From Gammaproteobacteria bacterium (GTDB lineage: Bacteria; Pseudomonadota; Gammaproteobacteria; Xanthomonadales; Xanthomonadaceae): 37,343 nucleotides of DNA. Under the pieces are notes generated by a model that was not told where the DNA came from, ran no database searches, and saw nothing but the letters and a program-made list of their open reading frames with translations. The stretch is taken from positions 1 through 37,343 of the forward strand of contig JANXRY010000003.1 in the NCBI GenBank assembly GCA_025356635.1. Reading direction: 5' to 3'. This document shows, piece by piece, positions 15,909-24,921 of the stretch. Each line of letters begins with the position of its first letter. Within the stretch, counting starts at the first letter, position 1. The translations under genes and the position numbers were made by a program.

Positions 15909-15939
15909 AAAAGATATCAAAAAGATATCAATATGTCAA
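15909..15939 (-). promoter_or_regulatory. Sigma-70 promoter with two tandem GATATC sites for the SPFH operon
   Basis: On the minus strand TTGACA (15934-15939, perfect) and TATCTT (15911-15916) are separated by 17 bp, giving RNA from about 15904 and a leader of about 20 bases with the GAGGAGA ribosome binding site. AAAGATATCAA occurs twice (GATATC at 15913-15918 and 15924-15929) with an exact 11-bp period, covering the spacer and -10. Such spacing on one helix face suits tandem binding of ribbon-helix-helix dimers, presumably the product of the second gene. The promoter match is direct; the regulator assignment is inference. Confidence 0.75.
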
Positions 15940-16027
15940 GAGCCAGGCGTGTTCACGGCTGCAGTCGCTGGAGAACTCCAACACCAGCGGTAGGCAGATT
16001 CGCAATAAACAATATGGGCGGGAAACT

Positions 16028-16930
16028 TTATCGCTTGACCGGCACTGTACCGAACTGAAACCGCACCAACGGCGACGGTATCTGCTCGCCGCCGACCAGC
16101 AGGCTGCTGCCGTCAAGCGACCAGGCGATGGCTTCGGCCTGCGGCAGCCAGGGCAGGGCGAGGTTGATCGGTGCGCGTGCCTTGAATGCCGCCGGCCAGG
16201 TTTCGTTTGTCGCGCGTGAATACAGATAGACACTGCCGTAGGTAAGCACGGCGAGTTGCCGGCCATCCGTGCTGAGGTCGGCGCCAGTGATTTGCGCGCG
16301 ATAACGGCCTTGCGGAGTTTTTTCCTGTTGGTCGGCGATGTTGGGCTGCACGATGCCCGGCAGCGCGGCGACGAGTTGCGCCACCGGCACATCGGCTTGT
16401 GGTCGTAAGGGCAGGCGATACAGCTCTGCCGGCACGCGCTTTTTCGAGATCAGCAGAATCTCGCCGCGCTTTCCGTCCACTGCCACTGCTTCGCAATCGC
16501 GCGGGCCGTCCGGCCAGCGGAACAGGATCGTGCGGGCGATGCGCACGTGGTCGTCGTCGCGCAGCACGGCCGGTTCTTCGATCACGTACAGCGTCAAGCG
16601 CTGGCGCAGGCCGCCGTTGTCTCCGGTGTCGGCTACCAGCAAATAGTGGTGGCCGTTCTGGTCGAAGCTGGCGATGTCTTCCCAGTCGAGATTGCTGGCG
16701 CCAATGATGCGGACACTGGCAACACGCGTGCCGTCCGCGCGGATCGCGAACAACGCGGCGCCATTGCCGCTGTCGTTGTTCGCCCAGTAAATGCCCGGAT
16801 GGGCATGTGATACCGCCAGGCCGCTCAGTTCGTCGAGGTGGGTATCGGTTTGCATGCCGGCGTATTCCGGCGCGCTCCAGCCCGGGGCGGTGGCAGCGAG
16901 CGCAGCCAGCATCAGAGAATAGGTCGGCAT
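16028..16930 (-). CDS. Secreted beta-propeller-like protein of unknown function
   Basis: A 300-residue protein from the ATG at 16930, chosen because it gives a signal peptide ([20 protein letters not shown]). The mature part has repeated beta-propeller-like segments: [75 protein letters not shown] and [17 protein letters not shown]. The pattern resembles esterase-like-phytase or TolB-like propellers, but I cannot name the family. Upstream in-frame starts would run into purT. It is divergent from purT with only 34 bp between the chosen start codons. Confidence 0.75.
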   Translation of the reverse strand: MPTYSLMLAALAATAPGWSAPEYAGMQTDTHLDELSGLAVSHAHPGIYWANNDSGNGAALFAIRADGTRVASVRIIGASNLDWEDIASFDQNGHHYLLVADTGDNGGLRQRLTLYVIEEPAVLRDDDHVRIARTILFRWPDGPRDCEAVAVDGKRGEILLISKKRVPAELYRLPLRPQADVPVAQLVAALPGIVQPNIADQQEKTPQGRYRAQITGADLSTDGRQLAVLTYGSVYLYSRATNETWPAAFKARAPINLALPWLPQAEAIAWSLDGSSLLVGGEQIPSPLVRFQFGTVPVKR

Positions 16931-16964
16931 GTACACTATGGTATCGCCAACACCGCCTCTTGCC

Positions 16965-18230
16965 ATGAACAATTCAAACTACGATTCAACCAACGATTCA
17001 ACCAACGATGCCAACACTGATTCGCCGAGCCACGTGTCTCTCGGTACACCGCTCGCCGCCAGCGCCACCCGCGTACTCCTGCTCGGCTCCGGCGAACTCG
17101 GCAAGGAAGTGGCGATCGAATTGCAGCGGCTCGGCGTGGAAGTCATCGCCGCCGATCGCTACGACAACGCGCCGGCCATGCAGGTGGCGCATCGCTGCCA
17201 CACCCTGAACATGCTCGATCCAGCCGCGCTGCGCGATTTAATCGCACACGAAAAGCCGCATCTGGTGGTTCCCGAGATCGAGGCCATCCACACCCAGACT
17301 CTGGTTGAACTTGAGCGCGACCACGGGCAACGCGCTGATTCAATTCGAATCATCCCCACTGCTCGCGCCGCCCGCCTGACCATGGATCGCGAAGGCATCC
17401 GCCGGCTGGCGGTGGAAACGCTGGGCTTGCCGACGTCGCCGTATCGCTTCGTCGATAGCCGCGAGGAATACCACGCCGCCATTGCCGCGATTGGCATGCC
17501 CTGCGTGGTCAAGCCGGTGATGTCGTCCTCCGGCAAGGGCCAGAGTACGGTGCGCAGCGAGTCGGATATCGACAAGGCCTGGGAGGTTGCACAAACCGGC
17601 GGCCGCGCCGGCCAGGGCCGCTGCATTGTCGAAGGCTTTATCAATTTCGACTATGAGATCACCCTGCTGACTCTGCGCCACCGCGACGGCACATCATTTT
17701 GCGAACCGATCGGCCACCTGCAGATCGACGGTGACTACCGCGAGAGCTGGATGCCGCAGGCCATGAGCCCGCTGGCGCTGGAGCGTGCGAAGTCGATCGC
17801 GTCAGCGGTGACCGCGAATCTCGGCGGTTGGGGCATCTTCGGCGTCGAATTGTTCGTCAAGGATGACGAGGTCTGGTTCAGCGAAGTCTCGCCGCGCCCG
17901 CACGATACCGGCCTGGTTACGCTGATCGGCCAGGATCTTTCCGAATTCGCATTGCATGCCCGCGCGATCATCGGGCTGCCGATTCCCAACATCGCCAGCC
18001 ATGGTCCGGCGGCGTCCTGCGCGGTGCTGGCGCACGGCCATGGCGTGCCGCGTTTCGGCAATGTCGAAGCTGCGCTGGTCGAGCCCGACACCTCATTGCG
18101 CCTGTTCGGAAAGCCGAAGGTGGAAGGTCATCGTCGCGTCGCGGTGACGCTGGCGCGTGGATCTTCGATTGATGAAGCCCGCGCCAAGGCGCGCCGCGCC
18201 GCCGAAGCGTTGCGCGTAGATCTCGACTAA
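16965..18230 (+). CDS. purT: Formate-dependent phosphoribosylglycinamide formyltransferase (PurT)
   Basis: A 421-residue ATP-grasp ligase. [69 protein letters not shown] and [11 protein letters not shown] match E. coli PurT closely. It makes formyl-GAR from GAR, formate and ATP in purine synthesis, without folate. The chain is about 28 residues longer than E. coli PurT because of an N-terminal Asn/Asp/Ser/Thr-rich tail ([16 protein letters not shown]) encoded by a 12-bp tandem repeat. The start at 16965 is the closest ATG to that tail; the true start may differ and no clear ribosome binding site is visible. Confidence 0.93.
   Translation: MNNSNYDSTNDSTNDANTDSPSHVSLGTPLAASATRVLLLGSGELGKEVAIELQRLGVEVIAADRYDNAPAMQVAHRCHTLNMLDPAALRDLIAHEKPHLVVPEIEAIHTQTLVELERDHGQRADSIRIIPTARAARLTMDREGIRRLAVETLGLPTSPYRFVDSREEYHAAIAAIGMPCVVKPVMSSSGKGQSTVRSESDIDKAWEVAQTGGRAGQGRCIVEGFINFDYEITLLTLRHRDGTSFCEPIGHLQIDGDYRESWMPQAMSPLALERAKSIASAVTANLGGWGIFGVELFVKDDEVWFSEVSPRPHDTGLVTLIGQDLSEFALHARAIIGLPIPNIASHGPAASCAVLAHGHGVPRFGNVEAALVEPDTSLRLFGKPKVEGHRRVAVTLARGSSIDEARAKARRAAEALRVDLD
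16981..17016 (+). repeat. 12-bp tandem repeat at the start of purT
   Basis: ACGATTCAACCA occurs twice exactly (16981-16992, 16993-17004) and once degenerately (ACGATGCCAACA, 17005-17016). It is in frame and encodes the repeated D-S-T-N tail of PurT. Such short in-frame repeats can change copy number by slippage without breaking the frame. Confidence 0.7.
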
Positions 18231-18231
18231 G

Positions 18232-18777
18232 TCAGCGCCAGGGCAGGGCACCGATCGGTTTCAATTCCTTGCCGGCGCCACCGCGAGCCGACTCGTCGAG
18301 ATTGCCGGCGAGATCGATCCGGAGTTCGAAGTTCCTGCTGTCGGTGCGATACAGATAATGATGTCGAACCCGGTCGCCCTCGATCAGTGAGGAAGTGAGC
18401 CCATCGTCGGCAACTTCCCAGCCCATGATCGATTTCGGGCACTTTCCGAAATGCTGGCACTGGCCCTGGATCGAAGCAGCGAGGCCGTTGATGCGCAAGC
18501 GCGCGACATTGCGTTCGCCAGAAAAATATACCAGGGCTAGCACCGACATCAGCACAGCCAGCGTCGGCTGCAACAGCCGACCGCGCTCGCGCTTGTTTCG
18601 CGATAGCCTCCAACCCAGGCTTGCCAGCGACATCAGCGCGACGACGATGGCGCAACCGGCACCGAGGTATAGCCAGTTGTCGTTACGCGCCAGCAGTGGC
18701 CAGAGCACGGCGAGCGGAGGCAGGAACTGGCCAGCCAAGGCGGAGGGGCGGTTGAGTTCGGAGTGTCGCGAGCGCAT
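18232..18777 (-). CDS. Hypothetical membrane protein
   Basis: A 181-residue protein from the ATG at 18777. Three hydrophobic helices (about 17-30, 36-57, 68-86, including WLYLGAGCAIVVALMSLASLGW) are followed by a polar C-terminal half with two cysteines in QGQCQHFGKCPKS. This half also has YLYRTDSRNFELRIDLAGN, resembling an exported globular domain. I do not recognise a family. It converges on purT with a single base between the stop codons and diverges from rluF, sharing a short AT-rich region with TATGCT on its own strand and CATAAT on the other. Confidence 0.7.
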   Translation of the reverse strand: MRSRHSELNRPSALAGQFLPPLAVLWPLLARNDNWLYLGAGCAIVVALMSLASLGWRLSRNKRERGRLLQPTLAVLMSVLALVYFSGERNVARLRINGLAASIQGQCQHFGKCPKSIMGWEVADDGLTSSLIEGDRVRHHYLYRTDSRNFELRIDLAGNLDESARGGAGKELKPIGALPWR

Positions 18778-18838
18778 GGGGCGTTCCGGATTTCGTTGGC
18801 TGCCAGCATAATCGAGTTCGAACCCGGACTGACACTCT

Positions 18839-19534
18839 ATGCGGCTGAACAAGTACATCAGCGAAACCGGAATCTGTTCGCGCCGCGAGGCCGACCAGTG
18901 GATCGCCGCCGGGCGTGTTCGCGTCAATGGCCAGCCGGCCGAACTCGGCACGAAAGTCGACGCCGGCGATCGCGTCGAGGTCGACGGCAAGCCGGTCGGC
19001 GCGCCGACCAAGCACGTTTATCTGGCGCTGAACAAGCCGGTCGGCATTACCTGCACCACCGAACGGCACATCGCCGGCAACATCGTCGACTTCATCAGGC
19101 ACCGCGAGCGAATTTTCCCGATCGGCCGACTTGACAAGGATTCCGACGGCCTGATCCTGCTCACCAACAACGGTGACATCGTCAACGAGATCCTGCGTGC
19201 CGAGCACGGCCACGAAAAAGAATATGTGGTCACCATCGATCGCCCGGTCAGCAACGAGTTCCTGTTCGGCATGGCGCACGGCGTCGATATCCTGGACACG
19301 CGCACCCAGCCCTGTCAGGTTCGGCTGATCGGCAAGAACGTGTTCGGGATCATCCTGACCCAGGGCCTGAACCGGCAGATCCGCCGCATGTGCGCAGTGT
19401 TCGGTGTCAACGTGCGGCGATTGCAGCGCGTGCGCATCATCAATATTCGTCTCGGTGACCTGAAGATCGGCCAGTGGCGCGATCTCACTCAGGACGAATT
19501 GCGCGGTCTGTTGCCGGATCGCGAGGACTGGTGA
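18839..19534 (+). CDS. rluF: 23S rRNA pseudouridine synthase RluF
   Basis: A 231-residue RsuA-family enzyme. The N-terminal S4 RNA-binding domain ([31 protein letters not shown], about 1-60) is followed by the catalytic domain with [18 protein letters not shown], catalytic Asp99. [14 protein letters not shown] further on is the RluF/RsuA signature. RluF makes pseudouridine at position 2604 of E. coli 23S rRNA; RluF and RluB/E differ in fine sequence, so the position is inferred by similarity. The last 50 bp overlap the 3' end of the convergent arginyltransferase gene. Confidence 0.88.
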   Translation: MRLNKYISETGICSRREADQWIAAGRVRVNGQPAELGTKVDAGDRVEVDGKPVGAPTKHVYLALNKPVGITCTTERHIAGNIVDFIRHRERIFPIGRLDKDSDGLILLTNNGDIVNEILRAEHGHEKEYVVTIDRPVSNEFLFGMAHGVDILDTRTQPCQVRLIGKNVFGIILTQGLNRQIRRMCAVFGVNVRRLQRVRIINIRLGDLKIGQWRDLTQDELRGLLPDREDW

Positions 19535-20234
19535 ACGTGCGCCAGTGACTTGCATCGAAGTACTGCAGCGGTCGGTACTCGCGCTTGTAGTCCATCTTTG
19601 GATGCGCCTCAAGCCAGAAGCCAAGATAAAGATGTTCACGCCCCGTTTGCCGAGCCTGCTCGATCTGGCGGAGGATCGCGTAGCGGCCCAAGCTGCGTGC
19701 CGCGTGTTCGGGCGCGTAGAAAGTGTAGACCGCTGACAATGCGTCGGGCAGAACATCGGTGGCGGCGACGGCGAGCAATTCGCCGTCATGTCGGAACTCC
19801 AGGAATTGCGTCGGGCTCCAGCTGCAGGCGAGGAAACGATCGAAGTCCTCGGGCGTGGGCGAGTCCATTCCGCCGTCGCGATGGCGTGCGCCCAGGTAAC
19901 GTTGGTAGAGCAAGAAATTTTCATCGCTGCGAACGGCCGGGCGCCACTCGACGCTGAGATCGGCATTGCCCGCCAGGCAGCGGCGTTGCGAACGGCTCGG
20001 CATGAAGGCAGCAACCGGCACGCGCACCGGTGTGCAGGCGCGGCAGGCATCGCAATGTGGCCGGTAGACATGGCCGCCGGAACGGCGAAAGCCCATCGCC
20101 AGGGCTCCGGCGTACAGGCTCGGCAGGGTTGCGTCTTCCGGGTCGAGCACAAGATCGCGGGCGAGCCGGTCCGGCCAGTAGCCGCAGGCGTGTTCGCTCG
20201 AATGGAACATGCGAATGCCCGGGCGGTTACCCAC
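19485..20234 (-). CDS. Bacterial arginyl/leucyltransferase (ATE1/Bpt family)
   Basis: A 249-residue aminoacyl-tRNA-protein transferase. Conserved segments are [14 protein letters not shown] near the N-terminus, [27 protein letters not shown] (about residues 45-70), [35 protein letters not shown] and [15 protein letters not shown]. It adds an amino acid to N-termini of selected proteins, marking them for N-end-rule degradation. The GTG at 20234 is preferred over the ATG at 20210, because the IRMF residues align with the LRLF seen just before this region in relatives. Its 3' end overlaps rluF by 50 bp. It follows psd with a 14-bp gap. Confidence 0.87.
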   Translation of the reverse strand: MGNRPGIRMFHSSEHACGYWPDRLARDLVLDPEDATLPSLYAGALAMGFRRSGGHVYRPHCDACRACTPVRVPVAAFMPSRSQRRCLAGNADLSVEWRPAVRSDENFLLYQRYLGARHRDGGMDSPTPEDFDRFLACSWSPTQFLEFRHDGELLAVAATDVLPDALSAVYTFYAPEHAARSLGRYAILRQIEQARQTGREHLYLGFWLEAHPKMDYKREYRPLQYFDASHWRTFTSPRDPATDRAIRPE

Positions 20235-20248
20235 CTCAGCCGCCCACT

Positions 20249-21088
20249 TCAGTGAACCAGACCCAGGCGTTGTCCAAGCCGAACAGGTGCTTCGTTGTCG
20301 AATCGATCCAGTGCGACGCGATCTTTGGGCAGCAGTACGATCACGGTTGAGCCGTAGTTGAAGCGTGCCATCTCGGCGAAGCGTTCGAGGCGGATGTTCT
20401 GGCCGCGAAAATCCAGGCGCTCGGGGCGCGAGGCGTATTTCGGAATGTTCACGCCATTCCAGACGGTTTCCACACCCGACACCAGAAGCGCGCCGACCAT
20501 CACCACGCACATCGGCCCGAAATTGCTGTCGAAGTGGCAGACCACGCGTTCGTTGCGGGCGAACAGGCGCGGGATTTCCCGCACCGCCCACGGCGCGACA
20601 CTGAACAGCCGGCCAGGGACATGCAAGGTTTCCACCAGGATGCCGGACCACGGCAGATGGACACGGTGGTAATCACGCGGCGACAGATAAACGTTGGCGA
20701 ACCAGCCATCGGCATACGGCACGGCGGCAGCTTCGTCGCCGAGCAATTCGGCGGCGGAAAATGCCTGGCCCTTGGCCTGGAAAATCCGGCCGGACTCGAT
20801 CCGGCCGACCTGGCTGATCTTGCCGTCGGCGGGCATTAGCAAGGAATTCGGGTCGGCATCGGCGACGCGCGCGCCGGGTTTCAGCGCGCGGGTGAAGAAA
20901 GCATTGAAGCTGGGATAATTTGCGGCAACAGGATCGGCCGCCTCGGCCATGTCCACGCCGAATTTGTCGATCACCACGGCGATGAACCTGCGCTTCCACC
21001 AGTCCCACTCGCAGCGCGCCGCCCACAAGGCCAGGCGCGAGAGCAGGCGGTGCGGCAACAGGTATTGCAGCGCAACGCCCGGGCTCAA
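20249..21088 (-). CDS. psd: Phosphatidylserine decarboxylase
   Basis: A 279-residue pro-enzyme. [13 protein letters not shown] (Asp88), [17 protein letters not shown] (His144), [14 protein letters not shown] and the autocleavage site YGST (Gly246-Ser247-Thr248) are present. Cleavage makes the pyruvoyl cofactor at the Ser, giving beta and alpha chains. It converts phosphatidylserine to phosphatidylethanolamine at the inner membrane. The residue before GST is Tyr rather than the usual Leu or Met. The start is a TTG in a TTGA overlap with the upstream SCO gene; the N-terminus [16 protein letters not shown] matches the E. coli enzyme, supporting it. Confidence 0.95.
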   Translation of the reverse strand: MSPGVALQYLLPHRLLSRLALWAARCEWDWWKRRFIAVVIDKFGVDMAEAADPVAANYPSFNAFFTRALKPGARVADADPNSLLMPADGKISQVGRIESGRIFQAKGQAFSAAELLGDEAAAVPYADGWFANVYLSPRDYHRVHLPWSGILVETLHVPGRLFSVAPWAVREIPRLFARNERVVCHFDSNFGPMCVVMVGALLVSGVETVWNGVNIPKYASRPERLDFRGQNIRLERFAEMARFNYGSTVIVLLPKDRVALDRFDNEAPVRLGQRLGLVH

Positions 21089-21744
21089 GGCCGACGCTCC
21101 GCGAGCAGGGTGATATCGGCGGCGATGTCTTTCGCTTGCAGCGGCGGCCTTACCAGCCCGGCCTGCCGGCCCTGCGGGTCAAGCAAGACCAGCGTCGCGG
21201 AATGATCCATCTCGTAATCGCCGTTGGCCTGCGGCACTTTCATGTAAACCAGGCCGAGCGCCTTGGCGAATTCGCCGAGCACAGGCTCGTTCGCGGTCGC
21301 AGCGATGGTGGCTGGATGGAAAAAATGCGCGTAGTCACCGAGTGCCTTTGGCGTGTCGCGCTCGGGATCCACCGAGACGAACAACAGGCGCGGGCGATGG
21401 TCCTCGGGAACCGATTCCCAAGTCTTCTGCGCCTGCGCCAGGCTGGCCAGCGTGGTCGGGCAAACATCCGGGCAATGGCTGAAGCCGATGAACACCAGGG
21501 TCCAGTGGCCGCGCAGTTGCGTCGCAGTGAGCACACTGCCGTCGGAACGCGTGAGCTGGAAGTCGGCAATCGGACGCGCCGGCTCGATCAGCCGGACCGA
21601 TTTCAGGGCCAACGGCGCCGGAACGGCAAGCGTCGGGGAAAACACCCGTTGCGCGAGCACCAGCCCCAGGCCACCGGCGAGGGCGGCGATGAGTACGAAG
21701 ACGATGGGGCGGCTGGCGAAGCCACGGTAGCGAGCAGGATTCAT
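21085..21744 (-). CDS. SCO1/SenC family copper chaperone-like protein
   Basis: A 219-residue thioredoxin-fold protein anchored by an N-terminal helix (about 14-32). [15 protein letters not shown] carries the copper-binding CxxxC (Cys91, Cys95) and MDHSATL the distant His181, with SVDPERDTP between. SCO proteins help assemble the CuA centre of cytochrome c oxidase or act as thiol reductases. The ATG at 21744 lies only six bases after a perfect TATAAT on this strand, which suggests a leaderless transcript. It leads the SCO-psd-arginyltransferase operon (TTGA overlap, then 14 bp). Confidence 0.93.
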   Translation of the reverse strand: MNPARYRGFASRPIVFVLIAALAGGLGLVLAQRVFSPTLAVPAPLALKSVRLIEPARPIADFQLTRSDGSVLTATQLRGHWTLVFIGFSHCPDVCPTTLASLAQAQKTWESVPEDHRPRLLFVSVDPERDTPKALGDYAHFFHPATIAATANEPVLGEFAKALGLVYMKVPQANGDYEMDHSATLVLLDPQGRQAGLVRPPLQAKDIAADITLLAERRP

Positions 21745-21750
21745 CCGGCG

Positions 21751-21775
21751 ATTATAGCGGCGGGGCCGCTATACT
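21751..21775. promoter_or_regulatory. Perfect palindrome with divergent -10 elements between SCO and prmB
   Basis: TATAGCGGC (21753-21761) and GCCGCTATA (21765-21773) are perfectly complementary around a GGG loop. The ends of the palindrome carry TATAAT on the minus strand (21751-21756, for SCO) and TATACT on the plus strand (21770-21775, for prmB). The SCO ATG follows TATAAT by exactly six bases; prmB would have a leader of about 20 bases. Good -35 hexamers are not seen. A dimeric regulator binding here would control both directions, but that is inference. Confidence 0.6.
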
Positions 21776-21802
21776 GACCGTCTTTGCAATGCATGGGCAG
21801 GC

Positions 21803-22720
21803 ATGGGCGCGGAACTGAACACGATCATCGACTTCATCCGCTACGGCGCCAGCCGCTTTGGCGCTGCCGGCCTGTGCTTTGGTCATAGTTACGACAACGC
21901 CCTCGACGAAGCCACGCAACTGGTGCTGCATGCCCTGCACCTGCCGCACGACCTCGGCCCGGCGTACGGCCAGGCCGCGTTGGTGGCGGCAGAAAAAGCG
22001 CAGATCCTGGCGCTATTTGAGCGCCGCATCGTCGAGCGCATTCCGGCCTGCTACCTCACCGGCGAGGCCTGGTTTGCCGGCCTGAGCTTCAAGACCGATC
22101 CGCGCGCGCTGGTGCCGCGTTCGCCTATCGCCGAACTGATCGAAACCGGTTTCGAGCCTTGGCTCGGTGGCCGCGAGGTCGCTCGCGTGCTCGATCTGTG
22201 CACCGGCTCGGGTTGTATCGCCATCGCTACTGCGCACTACCACCCTGACTGGCTGGTGGACGCCGCCGACTTCAGCGAAGACGCGCTGGCGCTGGCTACG
22301 GAAAACATTCAGCGCCTGGCAACTGCGAACGTGCGGCTGGTGCAGTCCGACTTGTTCGGTGGCTTGAAGGGCGAGGTCTATGACCTGATCGTGACCAATC
22401 CGCCCTACGTGACCCATGCCGAGACCGACGCACTTCCGAAGGAATATGCGCACGAGCCCGTTCTGGGGCTGCGCGCTGGCGACGATGGCCTGGACCTGGC
22501 GCTGGAAATCCTGCGCGATGCACCCGACCACTTGCATGAGCAGGGCCTGCTGATCTGCGAAGTCGGCGAGAGCGAACGCGCGTTGGTCAAGCTGTTGCCG
22601 GAAGTGCCGTTCGCCTGGGTCGAATTCAAGGTCGGGCAAATGGGTATCTTCGTTATCGATCGCGCTGATCTGCTGCCGCACCGCACCCGGATCAAGGCCT
22701 TGGCGGACGCGCGCCGTTGA
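21803..22720 (+). CDS. prmB: Ribosomal protein L3 N5-glutamine methyltransferase PrmB
   Basis: A 305-residue Rossmann-fold methyltransferase. The N-terminal helical domain ([29 protein letters not shown]) is followed by the SAM motif [14 protein letters not shown] (about 129-142) and the glutamine-methylation motif NPPY (199-202). It methylates a glutamine of ribosomal protein L3. The length and PRSPIAEL segment distinguish it from PrmC. The stop overlaps the aroC start (TTGA). Confidence 0.92.
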   Translation: MGAELNTIIDFIRYGASRFGAAGLCFGHSYDNALDEATQLVLHALHLPHDLGPAYGQAALVAAEKAQILALFERRIVERIPACYLTGEAWFAGLSFKTDPRALVPRSPIAELIETGFEPWLGGREVARVLDLCTGSGCIAIATAHYHPDWLVDAADFSEDALALATENIQRLATANVRLVQSDLFGGLKGEVYDLIVTNPPYVTHAETDALPKEYAHEPVLGLRAGDDGLDLALEILRDAPDHLHEQGLLICEVGESERALVKLLPEVPFAWVEFKVGQMGIFVIDRADLLPHRTRIKALADARR

Positions 22721-23826
22721 ACAGCTTCGGGCAACTTTTCCGTGTCACCACTTTCGGCGAGTCGCATGGCCCGGCGATCGGTTGCGTGATCGATGGCTGC
22801 CCGCCGGGGATTTCTATTGCCGCCGAAGACTTCGTCCATGACTTGGCGCGGCGCGCCACCGGCACATCGCGGCATACCTCGCAACGGCACGAGGCTGATG
22901 TGGTGGAAATACTGAGTGGCGTCTACGAAGGCAAGAGCACCGGCACGCCGATTGCCCTGCTGGTGCGCAACACCGACGCGCGCAGCAAGGACTACGACAA
23001 GATCGTCGAGCAATTCCGCCCCGGCCATGCCGACTACACTTATTGGCAGAAGTACGGTATCCGCGACCCGCGCGGCGGTGGCCGCAGTTCGGCGCGCGAA
23101 ACGACCATGCGCGTCGCCGCGGCGGTGATCGCGAAAAAGTGGCTGGCGGACAGCCACGGCATCCGCGTGCGCGGCCATGTCGCCCAGATCGCCGACATTC
23201 TTCCCTGTGGCTTCGACTGGAACGCGGTCGAAGGCAATGCGTTCTTCTGGCCCGATGCCGCGCAGGTTTCAGAACTCGAGGCCTTCGTGGACGCGCTGCG
23301 CAAGTCTGGCGATTCGGTCGGTGCGCGCATCAATGTCGTTGCCGACAACGTGCCGCCTGGCTGGGGCGAGCCGGTTTACGGCAAGCTCGATGCCGAATTG
23401 ACTGCAGCGATGATGTCGATCAATGCAGTCAAGGGCGTGGAGATCGGCGCCGGTTTCGCCAGCGTCACCCAGAAAGGCAGCGAGCATCGCGACGAAATCA
23501 CCCGCGCCGGTTTCCTGAGCAACAACGCCGGCGGCATCCTCGGCGGCATCAGCACCGGCCAGGCCGTGACTTGTTCGATCGCGTTCAAGCCCACGTCCAG
23601 CCTGCGCTTGCCTGGCCGCAGCGTGGATGCGGCGGGCAGCGAGGTCGAAGTGATCACGACCGGCCGCCACGATCCTTGCGTCGGCCTGCGCGCCACGCCG
23701 ATCTGCGAGGCCATGATGGCCCTGGTGCTGATTGACCAGGCCCTGCGTCATCGCGCCCAGTGCGGCGACGTCGGCGATGTGTTTCCGAAAATCCCAGCCA
23801 GCCCCGAGAGCAAAGCCAAGCCATGA
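22717..23826 (+). CDS. aroC: Chorismate synthase
   Basis: A 369-residue FMN-dependent enzyme that makes chorismate from EPSP, the last step of the shikimate pathway. [54 protein letters not shown] and GAGFAS...GSEHRDE are the family signatures, along with [13 protein letters not shown] and the C-terminal [10 protein letters not shown]. The start is TTG, overlapping prmB (TTGA), and gives the usual [18 protein letters not shown]-terminus. The stop overlaps asd (ATGA). It feeds the downstream trpFBA genes with precursor. Confidence 0.97.
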   Translation: MNSFGQLFRVTTFGESHGPAIGCVIDGCPPGISIAAEDFVHDLARRATGTSRHTSQRHEADVVEILSGVYEGKSTGTPIALLVRNTDARSKDYDKIVEQFRPGHADYTYWQKYGIRDPRGGGRSSARETTMRVAAAVIAKKWLADSHGIRVRGHVAQIADILPCGFDWNAVEGNAFFWPDAAQVSELEAFVDALRKSGDSVGARINVVADNVPPGWGEPVYGKLDAELTAAMMSINAVKGVEIGAGFASVTQKGSEHRDEITRAGFLSNNAGGILGGISTGQAVTCSIAFKPTSSLRLPGRSVDAAGSEVEVITTGRHDPCVGLRATPICEAMMALVLIDQALRHRAQCGDVGDVFPKIPASPESKAKP

Positions 23827-24842
23827 GCAAGCCAGTTACTGTCGCAGTCGTTGGCGCCACCGGTGCCGTCGGTGAAGTCATGCTGTCGGTCCTGCGCGAA
23901 CGCAAATTCCCGATTCGCGAATTGATTCCGCTGGCCAGCGAACGCTCGGCCGGTGGAACCGTCGATTTCGGCAATCAGAAAATCGTCGTGCGCGACCTCG
24001 CTACGTTCGATCCGAAAGGCGTGGACATAGCCCTGTTCTCGGCCGGCGGTTCGGTTTCGAAGGAATATGCGCCGAAGTTTGCCGCCGCCGACGCGCTGGT
24101 GATCGACAACAGCTCGGCGTTCCGCAACGATGACGACGTTCCGCTGGTGGTGGCCGAGGTCAACCCGGAGCACTTGCGCAGCATCCCGCGCGGGATCATC
24201 GCCAACCCGAACTGTTCGACCATGCAGATGCTGGTGGCGCTGGCGCCGATCCATCGCGCGGTCGGGATCGTCCGCATCAACGTCGCCACCTACCAGTCGG
24301 TGTCCGGTAGCGGCCAACGCGCCCTGCGTGAGCTTGGCCGGCAGACGGCAGCAATCCTGAACTTCCAGAGTCCGTTGCCCGAGGTCTACCCGGTCCAGAT
24401 CGCTTTCAACGTGATCCCGCATGGTGGCGACTTCCTCGACAACGGTTACACCAGCGAAGAGATGAAGCTGGTCTGGGAAACCCGGAAGATCCTGTCGGCG
24501 CCGGAAATCCTGGTTAACGCCACAGTGGTCCGGGTGCCGGTCTTCTTCGGCCACTCCGAGGCCGTGCACATCGAGACCCGCGACAAGATCAGTGCCGCCG
24601 AGGCGCGGGCGCTGCTGGCGAATGCACCCGGTGTGGAGGTGGTGGACGACCCTGTGCCTGGCGGCTACCCGACTCCGGTAACCCATGCCTCGGGCAGGGA
24701 CCCGGTGTTCGTGGGCCGCATCCGCGAGGACATTTCGCACCCGCGCGGGCTGAATTTATGGGTGGTTTCGGACAATATCCGCAAGGGCGCCGCCCTCAAC
24801 GCGGTGCAGTTGGCTGAGCTTTGGTTGAAAAACCGCGCGTAA
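23823..24842 (+). CDS. asd: Aspartate-semialdehyde dehydrogenase
   Basis: A 339-residue NADPH-dependent enzyme of the diaminopimelate, lysine, threonine and methionine pathways. [13 protein letters not shown] binds the nucleotide, and [21 protein letters not shown] (catalytic Cys131), [21 protein letters not shown] and [13 protein letters not shown] are the expected motifs. It overlaps aroC by four bases. Asd next to fimV and truA is an arrangement seen in Pseudomonas and xanthomonads. Confidence 0.97.
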   Translation: MSKPVTVAVVGATGAVGEVMLSVLRERKFPIRELIPLASERSAGGTVDFGNQKIVVRDLATFDPKGVDIALFSAGGSVSKEYAPKFAAADALVIDNSSAFRNDDDVPLVVAEVNPEHLRSIPRGIIANPNCSTMQMLVALAPIHRAVGIVRINVATYQSVSGSGQRALRELGRQTAAILNFQSPLPEVYPVQIAFNVIPHGGDFLDNGYTSEEMKLVWETRKILSAPEILVNATVVRVPVFFGHSEAVHIETRDKISAAEARALLANAPGVEVVDDPVPGGYPTPVTHASGRDPVFVGRIREDISHPRGLNLWVVSDNIRKGAALNAVQLAELWLKNRA

Positions 24843-24853
24843 ACGGTTATTCA
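24825..24853 (+). promoter_or_regulatory. Possible fimV promoter overlapping the asd end
   Basis: TTGAAA (24825-24830) and TATTCA (24848-24853) are separated by 17 bp. The -35 matches 5 of 6 and the -10 only 3 of 6, so this is weak. The rest of the gap up to 24921 is GC-rich and shows no clear terminator. Confidence 0.25.
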
Positions 24854-24921
24854 GCATAGGGAAACAGGCCCCGGTCCGGCCCCGCCGTACCGATACGGCC
24901 CACGATAAGGGAGGGATTCAC

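Noticed and set aside
24843-24921. Intrinsic terminator between asd and fimV
   Set aside because: The GC-rich stretch has only partial pairing and no T run.
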